Shown here: one piece after another, positions 1 to 5,745 of the stretch
Layout: every line of letters begins with the position of its first letter
Position numbering within the stretch: the stretch's first letter is position 1
NCBI RefSeq assembly: GCF_000721935.1
Contig: NZ_KL585390.1
Span: 15,743 to 24,885, forward strand
Length of the DNA stretch: 9,143 nucleotides
Direction: 5' to 3'
Source: Streptomyces sp. NRRL WC-3549
GTDB taxonomy: Bacteria; Actinomycetota; Actinomycetes; Streptomycetales; Streptomycetaceae
The notes under the pieces: generated by a model
What the model was told of the DNA's origin: nothing
The model's database searches: none
The model's input: only the letters and a program-made list of their open reading frames with translations
Made by a program: the position numbers and the translations under genes

Positions 1-1
1 C

Positions 2-457
2 CAGCCGGCCTCGGCGGCCTCAGCCGACCCCGACGAGGAGCCCGAGGCGGGCCACCCGATCCCCGCCCCCACGGTCTCCCCCCAGGAGGCCGGCCGCCGG
101 GCGCTCGTCGAGCAGACGGACCACGCGGAGTGGGTGGACCAGCAGCGCGAACGCGGCCCGGCCCAGGGCGACAGCTGGGAGCCGGTGCCCGTACCGCTGC
201 CGACCTACGTCACCGCCCCGGTCGCCCCGCGCGCCACGGGCGGGGTGGAGGTCGGCGACCCGGAGACCTGGAGCGCGGCCCGCTCCAGCACGGCCGAGCC
301 CTCCCCGACGGGCACCTCGCACCCCGTCGACCCCGAGGCAGCCCCGGCTGCTCCCCAACGGCGCGGCAACCAGCCCAGGCGCACCCGGGAGCGCGGCCGG
401 ACCCCTCTCTTCGACCAGTACGACGACGAGGACCGGCCCCGCGCGGCCAACGAGTGA
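2..457 (+). CDS. C-terminal tail of an unrecognised protein (5' end outside window)
   Basis: An open frame runs from the first bases of the window to a TGA at 455-457, giving 151 visible residues. The start lies upstream of the window. The visible part is rich in Ala, Pro, Glu, Asp and Arg, with no membrane segment, cysteine cluster or catalytic motif, so it is probably a disordered C-terminal tail. It ends in a charged stretch containing TPLFDQYDDEDRPRAANE. I do not recognise a domain and assign no function. The frame shows the strong third-position GC bias expected of a real actinomycete gene. It lies directly upstream of a tRNA gene in the same direction and is probably core chromosome rather than island DNA. 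Confidence 0.7.
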   Translation, partial: QPASAASADPDEEPEAGHPIPAPTVSPQEAGRRALVEQTDHAEWVDQQRERGPAQGDSWEPVPVPLPTYVTAPVAPRATGGVEVGDPETWSAARSSTAEPSPTGTSHPVDPEAAPAAPQRRGNQPRRTRERGRTPLFDQYDDEDRPRAANE

Positions 458-500
458 GACCGGCGACGGACCCGACTCGGTGACCTGCCGGGATACGGAT

Positions 501-530
501 TTCCGAGCACCCCGTGGAGGGTGCTAGAGT
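501..530 (+). promoter_or_regulatory. Promoter of the tRNA-Ala gene
   Basis: TAGAGT at 525-530 fits the actinomycete -10 consensus TAGRRT. It ends 14 bases before the mature tRNA 5' end at 545, which leaves room for a short leader. A poor -35 candidate, TTCCGA, sits at 501-506 with an 18-base spacer. The -10 is convincing; the -35 is weak. Confidence 0.5.
506..525 (+). terminator. Small inverted repeat after the first gene, possible terminator
   Basis: AGCACCC (506-512) and GGGTGCT (519-525) form a perfect 7-bp stem with a 6-base loop, followed by a short T run. It lies about 50 bases past the stop of the upstream gene. Its last base is also the first T of the putative tRNA -10 box, so it could be a weak terminator, a regulatory element, or both. 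Confidence 0.35.
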
Positions 531-544
531 TTCACTCGTTGCAA

Positions 545-618
545 GGGCCTGTGGCGCAGTCTGGTAGCGCACCTCGTTCGCATCGAGGGGGTCTGGGGTT
601 CAAATCCCCACAGGTCCA
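545..618 (+). tRNA. tRNA-Ala, anticodon CGC
   Basis: The 74-base sequence folds into a complete cloverleaf. The acceptor stem is GGGCCTG/CAGGTCC with discriminator A618. The D stem is GCGC/GCGC. The anticodon stem is CCTCG/CGAGG with loop TTCGCAT, placing CGC at positions 34-36. The variable loop is 5 bases, and the T arm is TGGGG-TTCAAAT-CCCCA. The third acceptor pair is G-U, the classic alanine identity element, which independently supports the assignment. The 3' CCA is not encoded (ACCG follows). The gene is intact and sits at the point where the window changes from ordinary coding sequence to mobile and accessory DNA. Confidence 0.95.
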
Positions 619-627
619 CCGCGGGCC

Positions 628-659
628 GTTCACGAGTTAGCTTGTGAAGGGTTCACGAG
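628..659. repeat. Direct repeat of GTTCACGAG
   Basis: GTTCACGAG occurs at 628-636 and 651-659, between the tRNA 3' end and its terminator. The two copies are 14 bases apart. No function is evident. Confidence 0.4.
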
Positions 660-690
660 ATCCCGTCCAGTTACTTCAACTGGGCGGGAT
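660..690 (+). terminator. Rho-independent terminator of the tRNA-Ala gene
   Basis: Bases 660-672 and 678-690 form a 13-bp stem with a single G-T wobble and a 5-base loop (ACTTC). It is followed by TTCGTCGTTTT. It lies 42 bases past the tRNA and ends that transcription unit. Confidence 0.85.
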
Positions 691-800
691 TTCGTCGTTT
701 TCAGGCTTGGTGCGAGGCGGATGCCGTTCGGGAAGCCTGGTTCGGTGCCGTGGGCATGGTGAGCGGAGCTGGCTGTGGTGGTGCGGGCATGGCGAAGCGG

Positions 801-825
801 CCGCAGGGCTCGGGTGGCCCTGCGG
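801..825 (-). terminator. Hairpin downstream of the transposase gene
   Basis: CCGCAGGGC (801-809) and GCCCTGCGG (817-825) form a perfect 9-bp stem with a 7-base loop. It lies 46 bases beyond the minus-strand transposase stop. It lacks a U tract, as many actinomycete terminators do. The rest of 701-870 shows no gene. Confidence 0.55.
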
Positions 826-870
826 CGCGCTGGAGGCTGTGTGGTTGTGCCTGTTTCGCAGACGCCGCTT

Positions 871-2325
871 TTACGGTTCGGGCGGCGGGGCGGAGTCGTG
901 TTCCTCTGTCTCGTCGACGGGGTCCTCGTACGGGTCCGGGGTCTCGGGGATGTGGCCGAGGGTGTAGTTCTCTTCCTTCCACAGGCGCTGGTCGCGCAGG
1001 AAGGACTCGATGGTCCTCAGGTTCTCGACCATGAGCTGGATGGCGCTGAGCAGTGTCTGGGCGACACGGCCCCGGCTCTGGCGTTTTTCGCGGGAGTGCA
1101 GAAAGGTGTCGACGTTCTTGGCGCGGCCGTTGAGTCCTTCGACGTGGCTGCGCAGGCTGCGGTAGGCGCGCTGCCAGGCATCTCGGCCCCAGGGCAGGTC
1201 CTGGCGGAGCTTGGGCATGCTGTCGACCGGCACGGTGATCGTGGACTGCTGGCAGATGGCCGGACGCTGATGGGCGGGTCGTTCCGGTGGGCGCACGGCC
1301 GGTTTCGCGTCCGGGTGGGCGTGCCTGGCGCGGTGGTTGGTCAGATCGATCGTGTGGGGCCGACCTCGGAGGGGGCGCCGTGCTGTGTGGCCTCGGCGCC
1401 GGTGGGCGCCGGAGGCGTCGCGTTCCTGGGCCCAGGGACAGGTGACGCGGGGGCTGGTGCCGGCGGCTGGGCACTGGCGGCGTTCCAGGCCGCGATGGTC
1501 GGCGGATTGCTTGAGCGGGAGGACGTAGGAGTCTGCCTCCTGCATTTCGGGCAGCAGTTCTTCGCGTGTCTTGCTCTGCTTGGCGGCGGCCATGCGGTGG
1601 TAGGTGTCGATGATCCGCTGGGGAGTGTGGGGGCAGAGCAGGTCACCCGCGATGGCGAGGGTGCCTTCGACGGCGTTCTTGTCCTCGCCTGCGCTCACTT
1701 CGAGCGAGGCGCGGCGTTTTGTGCTGTGGCGGGCCCAGGTGGGGATGGCGGTGGCGTCCACCGACAGGTCGCCGGCCCAGTCGTCCATCAGGCCGCGGGC
1801 AACCGCCGTGCGGACGGGTGTGAGCACCAGCTTGTTGGCGATCCGCGACAGGACCGGCGTCGAGTCGTGATGCGCGTGCTGCAGCCAGGCACGCCGGTAG
1901 GTGACGGCCTGGTCGCGTGGCATACGGGTACGGCGGTCGTGTCGGGCCGGGTCAAGCACCGTCGTGATGCGCGACCAGGCATCGTAGAAGCGTTTGGCCG
2001 ACGCACGCGTCGCCTCGACGTCCGTGCGGTCGACTTCCGGCAGTCCGAAGTACCTGAGCCAGGGTTTGCGCAGGCGGAACTGCACGCACTCCCAGGCGTC
2101 GTCCACGTTGGTGCTGCGCAGCTCTCGTGCCGCCAGCACCATGCCGACCAGCACGGTCTCCGACCGGAGGCCGCGAGGGCCGGGGCGGCGGGCCTCAAGT
2201 ACTGCGAGTTCGTCCAGGGCCCCGCTGGCCCGGACGAGATCGACGACCTGCCGCACGAGGCGGTCGTTCAGCTGGGAGGGGTGCGGTGAGGGGGCGGGCC
2301 GGTGCTGCCCGTTGCGCCGCTTCAT
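871..2325 (-). CDS. DDE transposase, probably internally deleted
   Basis: A 484-residue protein. It resembles the large IS4/IS5/IS1182-like DDE transposases common in streptomycetes. The first catalytic Asp is D190 in LSVDATAIPTWARH. A CPxxP motif follows at 231-235 and a CPAAG motif at 285-289. The likely catalytic Glu is E396 in LRSHVEGLNGR, next to the typical YxxLR helix. The C-terminus is acidic and proline-rich. In relatives as I recall them, a long block carrying the second catalytic Asp (an ADRAY-like motif) separates the first Asp from the CP region. Here they are only about 40 residues apart, so an in-frame deletion near residues 205-216 is likely, and the enzyme would be inactive or need help in trans. 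The ATG at 2325 overlaps the upstream stop as ATGA, which fixes the start. Longer in-frame extensions upstream are shadows of the neighbouring gene. Family placement is from memory, without a search. Confidence 0.75.
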   Translation of the reverse strand: MKRRNGQHRPAPSPHPSQLNDRLVRQVVDLVRASGALDELAVLEARRPGPRGLRSETVLVGMVLAARELRSTNVDDAWECVQFRLRKPWLRYFGLPEVDRTDVEATRASAKRFYDAWSRITTVLDPARHDRRTRMPRDQAVTYRRAWLQHAHHDSTPVLSRIANKLVLTPVRTAVARGLMDDWAGDLSVDATAIPTWARHSTKRRASLEVSAGEDKNAVEGTLAIAGDLLCPHTPQRIIDTYHRMAAAKQSKTREELLPEMQEADSYVLPLKQSADHRGLERRQCPAAGTSPRVTCPWAQERDASGAHRRRGHTARRPLRGRPHTIDLTNHRARHAHPDAKPAVRPPERPAHQRPAICQQSTITVPVDSMPKLRQDLPWGRDAWQRAYRSLRSHVEGLNGRAKNVDTFLHSREKRQSRGRVAQTLLSAIQLMVENLRTIESFLRDQRLWKEENYTLGHIPETPDPYEDPVDETEEHDSAPPPEP

Positions 2326-3233
2326 GCCCAGCCGCGCAGCATGCGCACGGCGGCGTCCCGCGAGATCGCCGGCACCCAGGCCATGTAGGGGGCGAGTGCG
2401 GCGGTCGTCTTCATGCCTGCAGCCCGGGCCACCAGGTCGGCCGGCACATGGTCGCGCAGGAGGGACACGATCCAGGTGGCTCGCAGGCGCAGGGTGTCCA
2501 GAGCAGGGATCTTCGGGTCGCCGGGCTTGGTGCGCTTTACCCAGTTGCTGATGGCGTTCTTCGGGTAGGTGGCCTGCCGGTCGGGTGCGTACAAGTAGTT
2601 GTCCCCGGCGGTCCGGGCAAGGGCGGCGAGCGTCTCCTCCCACAGGGAACGACACACGATGAGCCGGTCGGTGCGCGGGACGTGGACGACGACGGCGTCG
2701 CTGGGCAGTACGTGGATGTCGGTGCCGCGCACGGCGAGGATCTCCTTGGCCGGCAGACCGCACCCGGCTCCGAGTGCCAGCAGCGCCTTGGCGTTGCCCC
2801 GGCCGGTGGGGACCGGCGGAAGGTTGTCGGACCAGGCGTCCAGACGTGTCAGGTCGCTGGTGCCGTAGGGCTCGGCGCGGGATCGGTCACCACTCAGGTG
2901 AGGGCGAGGTGCTTCACCGCGCTCGACCCAGATGAGGGTCTCCCGCACGCGGGCCAGGATCGAGGCGTAGGTCTGTGTGCTGTTGGGGGCGATGCTGTCG
3001 TTCAGGAGCAGCGAGCGGGTGATGGTGGCTTGTTCCAGCCAGACAGCCGGATCACGCGTCAGCCCCGCGCGCTCGGCCGTGATGGCGAGAGTCGCCATCA
3101 CGCCCAGCACGGTGGTGAGCCGGTAGGGAACGTGGTCGGCCACGGTGGCGGCGACCATCCGCACCCCGTCGGCCACCGCCTCCCACTCGGGAGGGGCGTC
3201 CTTGGGGCGGTACCGCAGGATTGCCTGACTCAT
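2322..3233 (-). CDS. Tyrosine-recombinase-like protein with degenerate active site
   Basis: A 303-residue protein. The C-terminal half (about 145-300) has the layout of a phage-integrase catalytic domain. The box-I-like region is LGAGCGLPAKEILAVRGTDI. The box-II-like region is DTLRLRATWIVSLL, followed by AAGMKTTAALAPYMAW, in which Y283 would be the nucleophile. Several expected catalytic residues are absent. Pro161 stands where box I has Arg, Asp246 where box II has His, and Met274 where the third box has His. R249 and Y283 remain. The N-terminal half is helical and would match an arm or core-binding domain. The ATG at 3233 has GGAG ten bases upstream. The stop overlaps the transposase start (ATGA), so the two are made together. 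It may direct or regulate the transposase rather than cut DNA. The fold assignment is fairly secure; the role is inferred. Confidence 0.65.
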   Translation of the reverse strand: MSQAILRYRPKDAPPEWEAVADGVRMVAATVADHVPYRLTTVLGVMATLAITAERAGLTRDPAVWLEQATITRSLLLNDSIAPNSTQTYASILARVRETLIWVERGEAPRPHLSGDRSRAEPYGTSDLTRLDAWSDNLPPVPTGRGNAKALLALGAGCGLPAKEILAVRGTDIHVLPSDAVVVHVPRTDRLIVCRSLWEETLAALARTAGDNYLYAPDRQATYPKNAISNWVKRTKPGDPKIPALDTLRLRATWIVSLLRDHVPADLVARAAGMKTTAALAPYMAWVPAISRDAAVRMLRGWA

Positions 3234-3326
3234 CTCGGTCTCCAGCGCGATGCACCACGAATATCGGCTGAACAAATAGCCGCATTGCTCGACATAGTGC
3301 ACATCAACCTGGAGGAGTGCATCTCG
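3234..3326. promoter_or_regulatory. Divergent control region between recombinase-like and HTH genes
   Basis: This 93-base region separates two divergent starts and must carry both promoters. Each side has a clear ribosome site: GGAGGAG at 3311-3317 for the plus-strand HTH gene, and GGAG (on the minus strand) just before the 3233 start. GATGCAC (3249-3255) and GTGCATC (3317-3323) form a distant inverted pair that might be operator half-sites. I found no convincing -35/-10 pair on either strand. Confidence 0.45.
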
Positions 3327-3647
3327 ATGCCCGGTGGCACCCAGCGCAGTACGACGCCGAGGGACCTTGCCGAGGACCCGGACGCGTGGCCCCACGCGAT
3401 CATGACCGGTCACCCTCAAGCTCGGGTCGTCCAGGCGCTCGCGCGCGCCCTCGGGGAGAGGCTGAAGGAGCGAGGGCTGAGCCTGCGGCAGGCCGCCACC
3501 CTTACCGGGGTCAACCGGCAGGCGATCGTCAATCTGCTCAACGGGATCAGCTGGCCCGACGTGGTCACCGTGAGCCTGCTGGAGGACGGTCTCGACGTCG
3601 CATTGTGGCCGGGGGCTGCGAGCCCTGCCTCGGAGAAATGCGGATGA
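3327..3647 (+). CDS. Small XRE-type helix-turn-helix protein
   Basis: A 106-residue protein. Residues about 36-95 form a Cro/CI-type DNA-binding domain. The segment LSLRQAATLTG (51-61) supplies the first helix of the motif and NRQAIVNLLNG (63-73) the recognition helix. WPDVVTVSLLEDGLDVALWP then resembles the closing helix and strand. The ATG at 3327 is chosen because GGAGGAG lies 9 bases before it; the frame stays open far upstream only as a shadow of the opposite strand. The gene is divergent from the recombinase-like/transposase pair, the usual position for a repressor of a mobile element. The target is inferred. There is no enzymatic domain. Confidence 0.7.
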   Translation: MPGGTQRSTTPRDLAEDPDAWPHAIMTGHPQARVVQALARALGERLKERGLSLRQAATLTGVNRQAIVNLLNGISWPDVVTVSLLEDGLDVALWPGAASPASEKCG

Positions 3648-3683
3648 GTTCGGTGGATAAACCGGCACGAAAGCCTACTTTCC

Positions 3684-3708
3684 ATGCCATCGATGAGCGG
3701 AATGGCAT
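3684..3708. repeat. Inverted repeat ATGCCAT / ATGGCAT
   Basis: ATGCCAT (3684-3690) and ATGGCAT (3702-3708) form a 7-bp inverted repeat around an 11-base centre, shortly after the HTH gene stop. It could be a protein-binding site or a weak transcript end. Confidence 0.35.
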
Positions 3709-3750
3709 ACAGAACTAGGCCACGCGCCTCCCAGCGGACGTGCCGTCGAC

Positions 3751-3756
3751 TAGGCT
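3751..3756 (+). promoter_or_regulatory. TAGGCT -10-like box before a possible leaderless start
   Basis: TAGGCT lies 9 bases before a GTG at 3766. That spacing would put transcription start at or next to the GTG, as in the leaderless messages common in actinomycetes. No good -35 is visible. Confidence 0.35.
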
Positions 3757-3765
3757 GGGATGCAC

Positions 3766-3840
3766 GTGAACCATGATCAGGGGCACGTATCGGTGCCGCC
3801 GGATTGCCCTCCGGCGGCACCACCCCTCTCACACAACTGA
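3766..3840 (+). CDS. Possible leaderless 24-residue ORF or 5' gene remnant
   Basis: A GTG-initiated frame of 24 codons (beginning VNHDQGHVSVPPDCPP) ends with TGA at 3838-3840. It has no Shine-Dalgarno, but a TAGGCT box sits at the right distance for leaderless translation. Half of the frame overlaps a strong hairpin, which explains its Pro/Ala content. It may be a real leader peptide, the surviving 5' end of a lost gene, or chance. I do not recognise the peptide. Confidence 0.25.
   Translation: MNHDQGHVSVPPDCPPAAPPLSHN
3792..3821. terminator. Bidirectional hairpin terminator between convergent genes
   Basis: GGTGCCGCCGGA (3792-3803) and TCCGGCGGCACC (3810-3821) form a perfect 12-bp stem with the 6-base loop TTGCCC. 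It lies between the plus-strand HTH gene and the minus-strand gene ending at 3860. It lacks a long T tract. It could end transcription from both sides, or attenuate the short frame it overlaps. Confidence 0.7.
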
Positions 3841-3859
3841 TCAGAGGCGCATATCTAGG

Positions 3860-4438
3860 TCAGGCAGCCTCAGCTTTCTGCGCTGTCGGTAGGTCCCGGG
3901 CCACGGCGTAGGTGGCGGCGGCGACCTTCTCCACACGCCCCTTGCCGACCAGCCGGTTGAGCGCGGTGCGCACGTCTTCGCTGGGGCGTTTGGAGTTCCC
4001 GAGCTTCTCCGTGCGCCCCCTGGCCCGCAGAATGACGATGGCTTCGACCACCTCATCGACATGCATGGCGCGATCGGAGGTGGCGAGAATCGTCATGACG
4101 AAGTCCTGCAGGCTGTTGGACTCGTCGTCCTGGAGCTCGTCCAGAGAAGCCGTGGCAGAACTCTGCAGCGGCATGGGCGGCTCTTCCTCTGAGCTCTCCG
4201 GCGCGTCCGCCCCGGGCGCAGGAATGCGGTCCTCGACGAACTGGTACATCGTCTCCGCCTGCTCCAAGCCTTGTTCCTCGCCCGCGAGCCGGTCCTGAAG
4301 TTCGCTGACGCGGTTGAGGGCCTGGGAGAGCTCGTCGCGCAGTGCCGCACAGTCAGCACGCCGTTCGTCCCGGTCCTGGCGGATCAGAGCCAGTGCGTCA
4401 AGGAGCAGGTCGGAGCGCCTACTCGCTCCGTGCGCCAT
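3860..4438 (-). CDS. Coiled-coil protein with C-terminal winged-helix-like domain
   Basis: A 192-residue protein. Residues about 12-70 are a charged, heptad-patterned helix with repeated Leu/Val, Arg and Glu, likely a coiled coil for dimerisation. Residues 71-108 are an acidic, Pro/Ser-rich linker. Residues about 109-180 look like a winged helix. LQDFVMTILATSDRAMHVDEV gives the first helices, SEDVRTALNRLVGKGRVEKV the recognition helix and wing, and ATYAVA a closing strand. No membrane segment or enzyme motif is visible. The ATG at 4438 is preceded by GGGAGG four bases away, a strong ribosome site. It is a single-gene unit, convergent with the HTH gene and isolated from the sulfur-transferase-like operon by pseudogenes. 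A DNA-binding regulator is the likeliest role, but I do not recognise a named family. Confidence 0.65.
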   Translation of the reverse strand: MAHGASRRSDLLLDALALIRQDRDERRADCAALRDELSQALNRVSELQDRLAGEEQGLEQAETMYQFVEDRIPAPGADAPESSEEEPPMPLQSSATASLDELQDDESNSLQDFVMTILATSDRAMHVDEVVEAIVILRARGRTEKLGNSKRPSEDVRTALNRLVGKGRVEKVAAATYAVARDLPTAQKAEAA

Positions 4439-4459
4439 GTGGCCTCCCGTGTCTGACGT

Positions 4460-4490
4460 TGCCTACAGGCACACCCTACGGGTCTGACAA
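4460..4490 (-). promoter_or_regulatory. Candidate promoter of the coiled-coil/winged-helix gene
   Basis: On the minus strand, TTGTCA (4485-4490) and TAGGCA (4460-4465) resemble -35 and -10 boxes with a 19-base spacer, about 22 bases upstream of the ATG. A second -10-like TAGGGT lies at 4473-4478. The spacer is long, so this is tentative. Confidence 0.3.
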
Positions 4491-4589
4491 GCAGAGCGTA
4501 ATGTGGTCTTCCAATCTTGTGGGCTATGAGGGTCCGTTGGCGGGGGTGTGCTCTCGTGCGGCTTGCAGACCAAGACAGCTGAACCTACT

Positions 4590-5002
4590 TCGGTGCAGCA
4601 GGCGCATCATCAGGCTCTGTCCATGTATCGCCAGTTGGCGTACGGGCGCTGCTTGAATTCATCGATGCGGCATGGCCCACCGGGACTGCTGGCGCGGACT
4701 GCGTACTGGCTACGGTGCAGACGCCCGTCGAGGCGCTGCGCGAGCGCTATGAAAGAGCCCAGCAATCGCTTTCCGGCAGGAGGAGTCACGACGCAGCGAG
4801 TTCACCGACGACCTGCTGTACGGACGTGGCGACTTGGGACTCTGGTGGAGCGGGCAGAGCAGTTCGGGCTGAAGCTTTCCCACACAGTCGCCGTCGCCGA
4901 AGGCCCGCCCCCTACACCGAGGGCGAAGTCGTGCCCCGCCTCGTGGAGCGGGCCGTGAACGTGCGCTTCGGCGATCGCAACACCATGCTCACCATCAAGG
5001 AG
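4590..5002 (+). pseudogene. Frameshifted remnant resembling a PucR-type regulator
   Basis: No frame is open throughout, but consecutive pieces on the plus strand read as one protein. From 4649 one frame gives LLEFIDAAWP and PVEALRERYERAQQSL. After about 4797 another frame gives EFTDDLLYGRGDLG. After about 4841 the third gives VERAEQFGLKLSHTVAVAEG. After about 4912 the first frame returns with YTEGEVVPRLVERAVNVRFG and DRNTMLTIKE. The order and wording match the middle region of streptomycete PucR/CdaR-type regulators as I remember them, including LLYGRGD and the RFGDRN segment before the C-terminal HTH. That HTH and the N-terminus are missing. The match stops at about 5002, right beside the decayed IS5 transposase, so the insertion may have truncated it. 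The reading as a decayed gene is fairly strong; the family name is less certain. Confidence 0.5.
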
Positions 5003-5014
5003 CCTTCCCCAACC

Positions 5015-5745
5015 TCACGCTGATGCGTGGTGAAGGGCGAGGACTGCCTTCACCAGGTCGGTGATGCGCTCGGTGCTGCAGTGGAGCTTCTGCAGGAGCC
5101 GCCAACCTTTGAAGGTGGCCATGGCCTGCTCGCCGAGGCAGGAGATCTGGGCGTGGGTGCTGTTGTGCCTGCGCGGCCACCGCTTGAGGCGACGGCCTCA
5201 GGAGGGCACCTGGATGGAACCGCTGGCGCTCTGATAAGCCTTGCCGGCCCAGCACTTCAGTCCGGCCTCGGCGAGTGCGGCGACGATGTCGTGGGTACGG
5301 GCGGCGGTCAGGTCGCGAGTGGGGCCGGGGAGCGCGGGTGAAGCCCACAGCAGCCGTCCACATAGGTCGGTGAGGACTTGGACGTTCATGCCGTGCGCTT
5401 GTGCTTGCCGGGAGTGGTACGGGGTGTCGGCGGCGATTCGGTCGAGGATGACGAAGGCCAGCTGGCGTGCGGTCCGCATCGCCTAGGCCAGGCTTGGAGC
5501 GAGTGCGGCCAGGGCCTTTATCGCTTCGCTGACGTAACGGTAGACGGTCCCGATCCCGATGCCGAACGCAGCGGCTGGCTGAGCGTGGGGGTCGCCGCGG
5601 CGCAGGTGAGCCAGGACCACAAGCGCCTGCCTGTTCGGCGTGATGCGGCGCGGGTGCCGATCATGCGGCGATGAGCGGCCAGGCACCGGGCAAGGTGACG
5701 AAGGTGCGCGCTGGACAGATCGATCGCCGATGGGTAAACAAGCAC
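5015..5745 (-). pseudogene. Decayed IS5-family transposase
   Basis: The frame begins with a GTG at 5745 (VLVYPSAIDLSSAHLRHLAR). It shifts between about 5660 and 5648 into a frame reading ITPNRQALVVLAHLRRGDPH and an HTH region (AAAFGIGIGTVYRYV). That frame is stopped by TAG at 5483-5485 and TGA at 5198-5200. It then continues as GRRLKRWPRRHNSTHAQISC and ends in KAVLALHHASA with TGA at 5015-5017. The order is that of a short DDE transposase of the IS5 group. ILDRIAAD at about 5443 seems to have lost the residues after the first catalytic Asp (relatives as I recall read ILDGTL-PIDRIAAD). With one frameshift, two stops and a small deletion it cannot make active enzyme. Terminal inverted repeats were not found. 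Confidence 0.8.

Larger units (their letters stand above)
871..3647. mobile_element. Transposase / recombinase-like / HTH mobile module
   Basis: Three genes form a compact unit. A recombinase-like gene and a DDE transposase are coupled on the minus strand, and a small helix-turn-helix gene is divergent on the plus strand. This looks like one accessory element with its own regulator. I could not find convincing terminal inverted repeats or target duplications, so only the outer gene limits are given; the true ends may lie anywhere within about 690-3750. It may no longer move on its own, because the transposase appears internally deleted. Confidence 0.5.

Noticed and set aside
1341..1646. Alternative minus frame suggesting a frameshift in the transposase
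   Set aside because: The main frame keeps the expected CPAAG and downstream CQQ/TVP segments through this region, so no frameshift is needed.
775..2289. A 504-codon plus-strand open frame
   Set aside because: It lies opposite the transposase gene, has no ribosome site or recognisable domain, and its Gly/Val/Ala-rich translation is the usual shadow of a high-GC gene.
2326..2763. N-terminal extension of the transposase frame upstream of 2325
   Set aside because: The extension overlaps the recombinase-like gene in another frame and is Arg/Pro/His-rich without motifs. The ATGA overlap gives a natural start at 2325.
2127..3326. Plus-strand frame continuing upstream of the HTH gene
   Set aside because: Only the part after 3327 has an HTH domain and ribosome site; the rest is opposite the recombinase-like gene.
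3234..3668. N-terminal extension of the recombinase-like frame up to 3668
   Set aside because: It would run through the HTH gene on the opposite strand. A good ribosome site marks the start at 3233.
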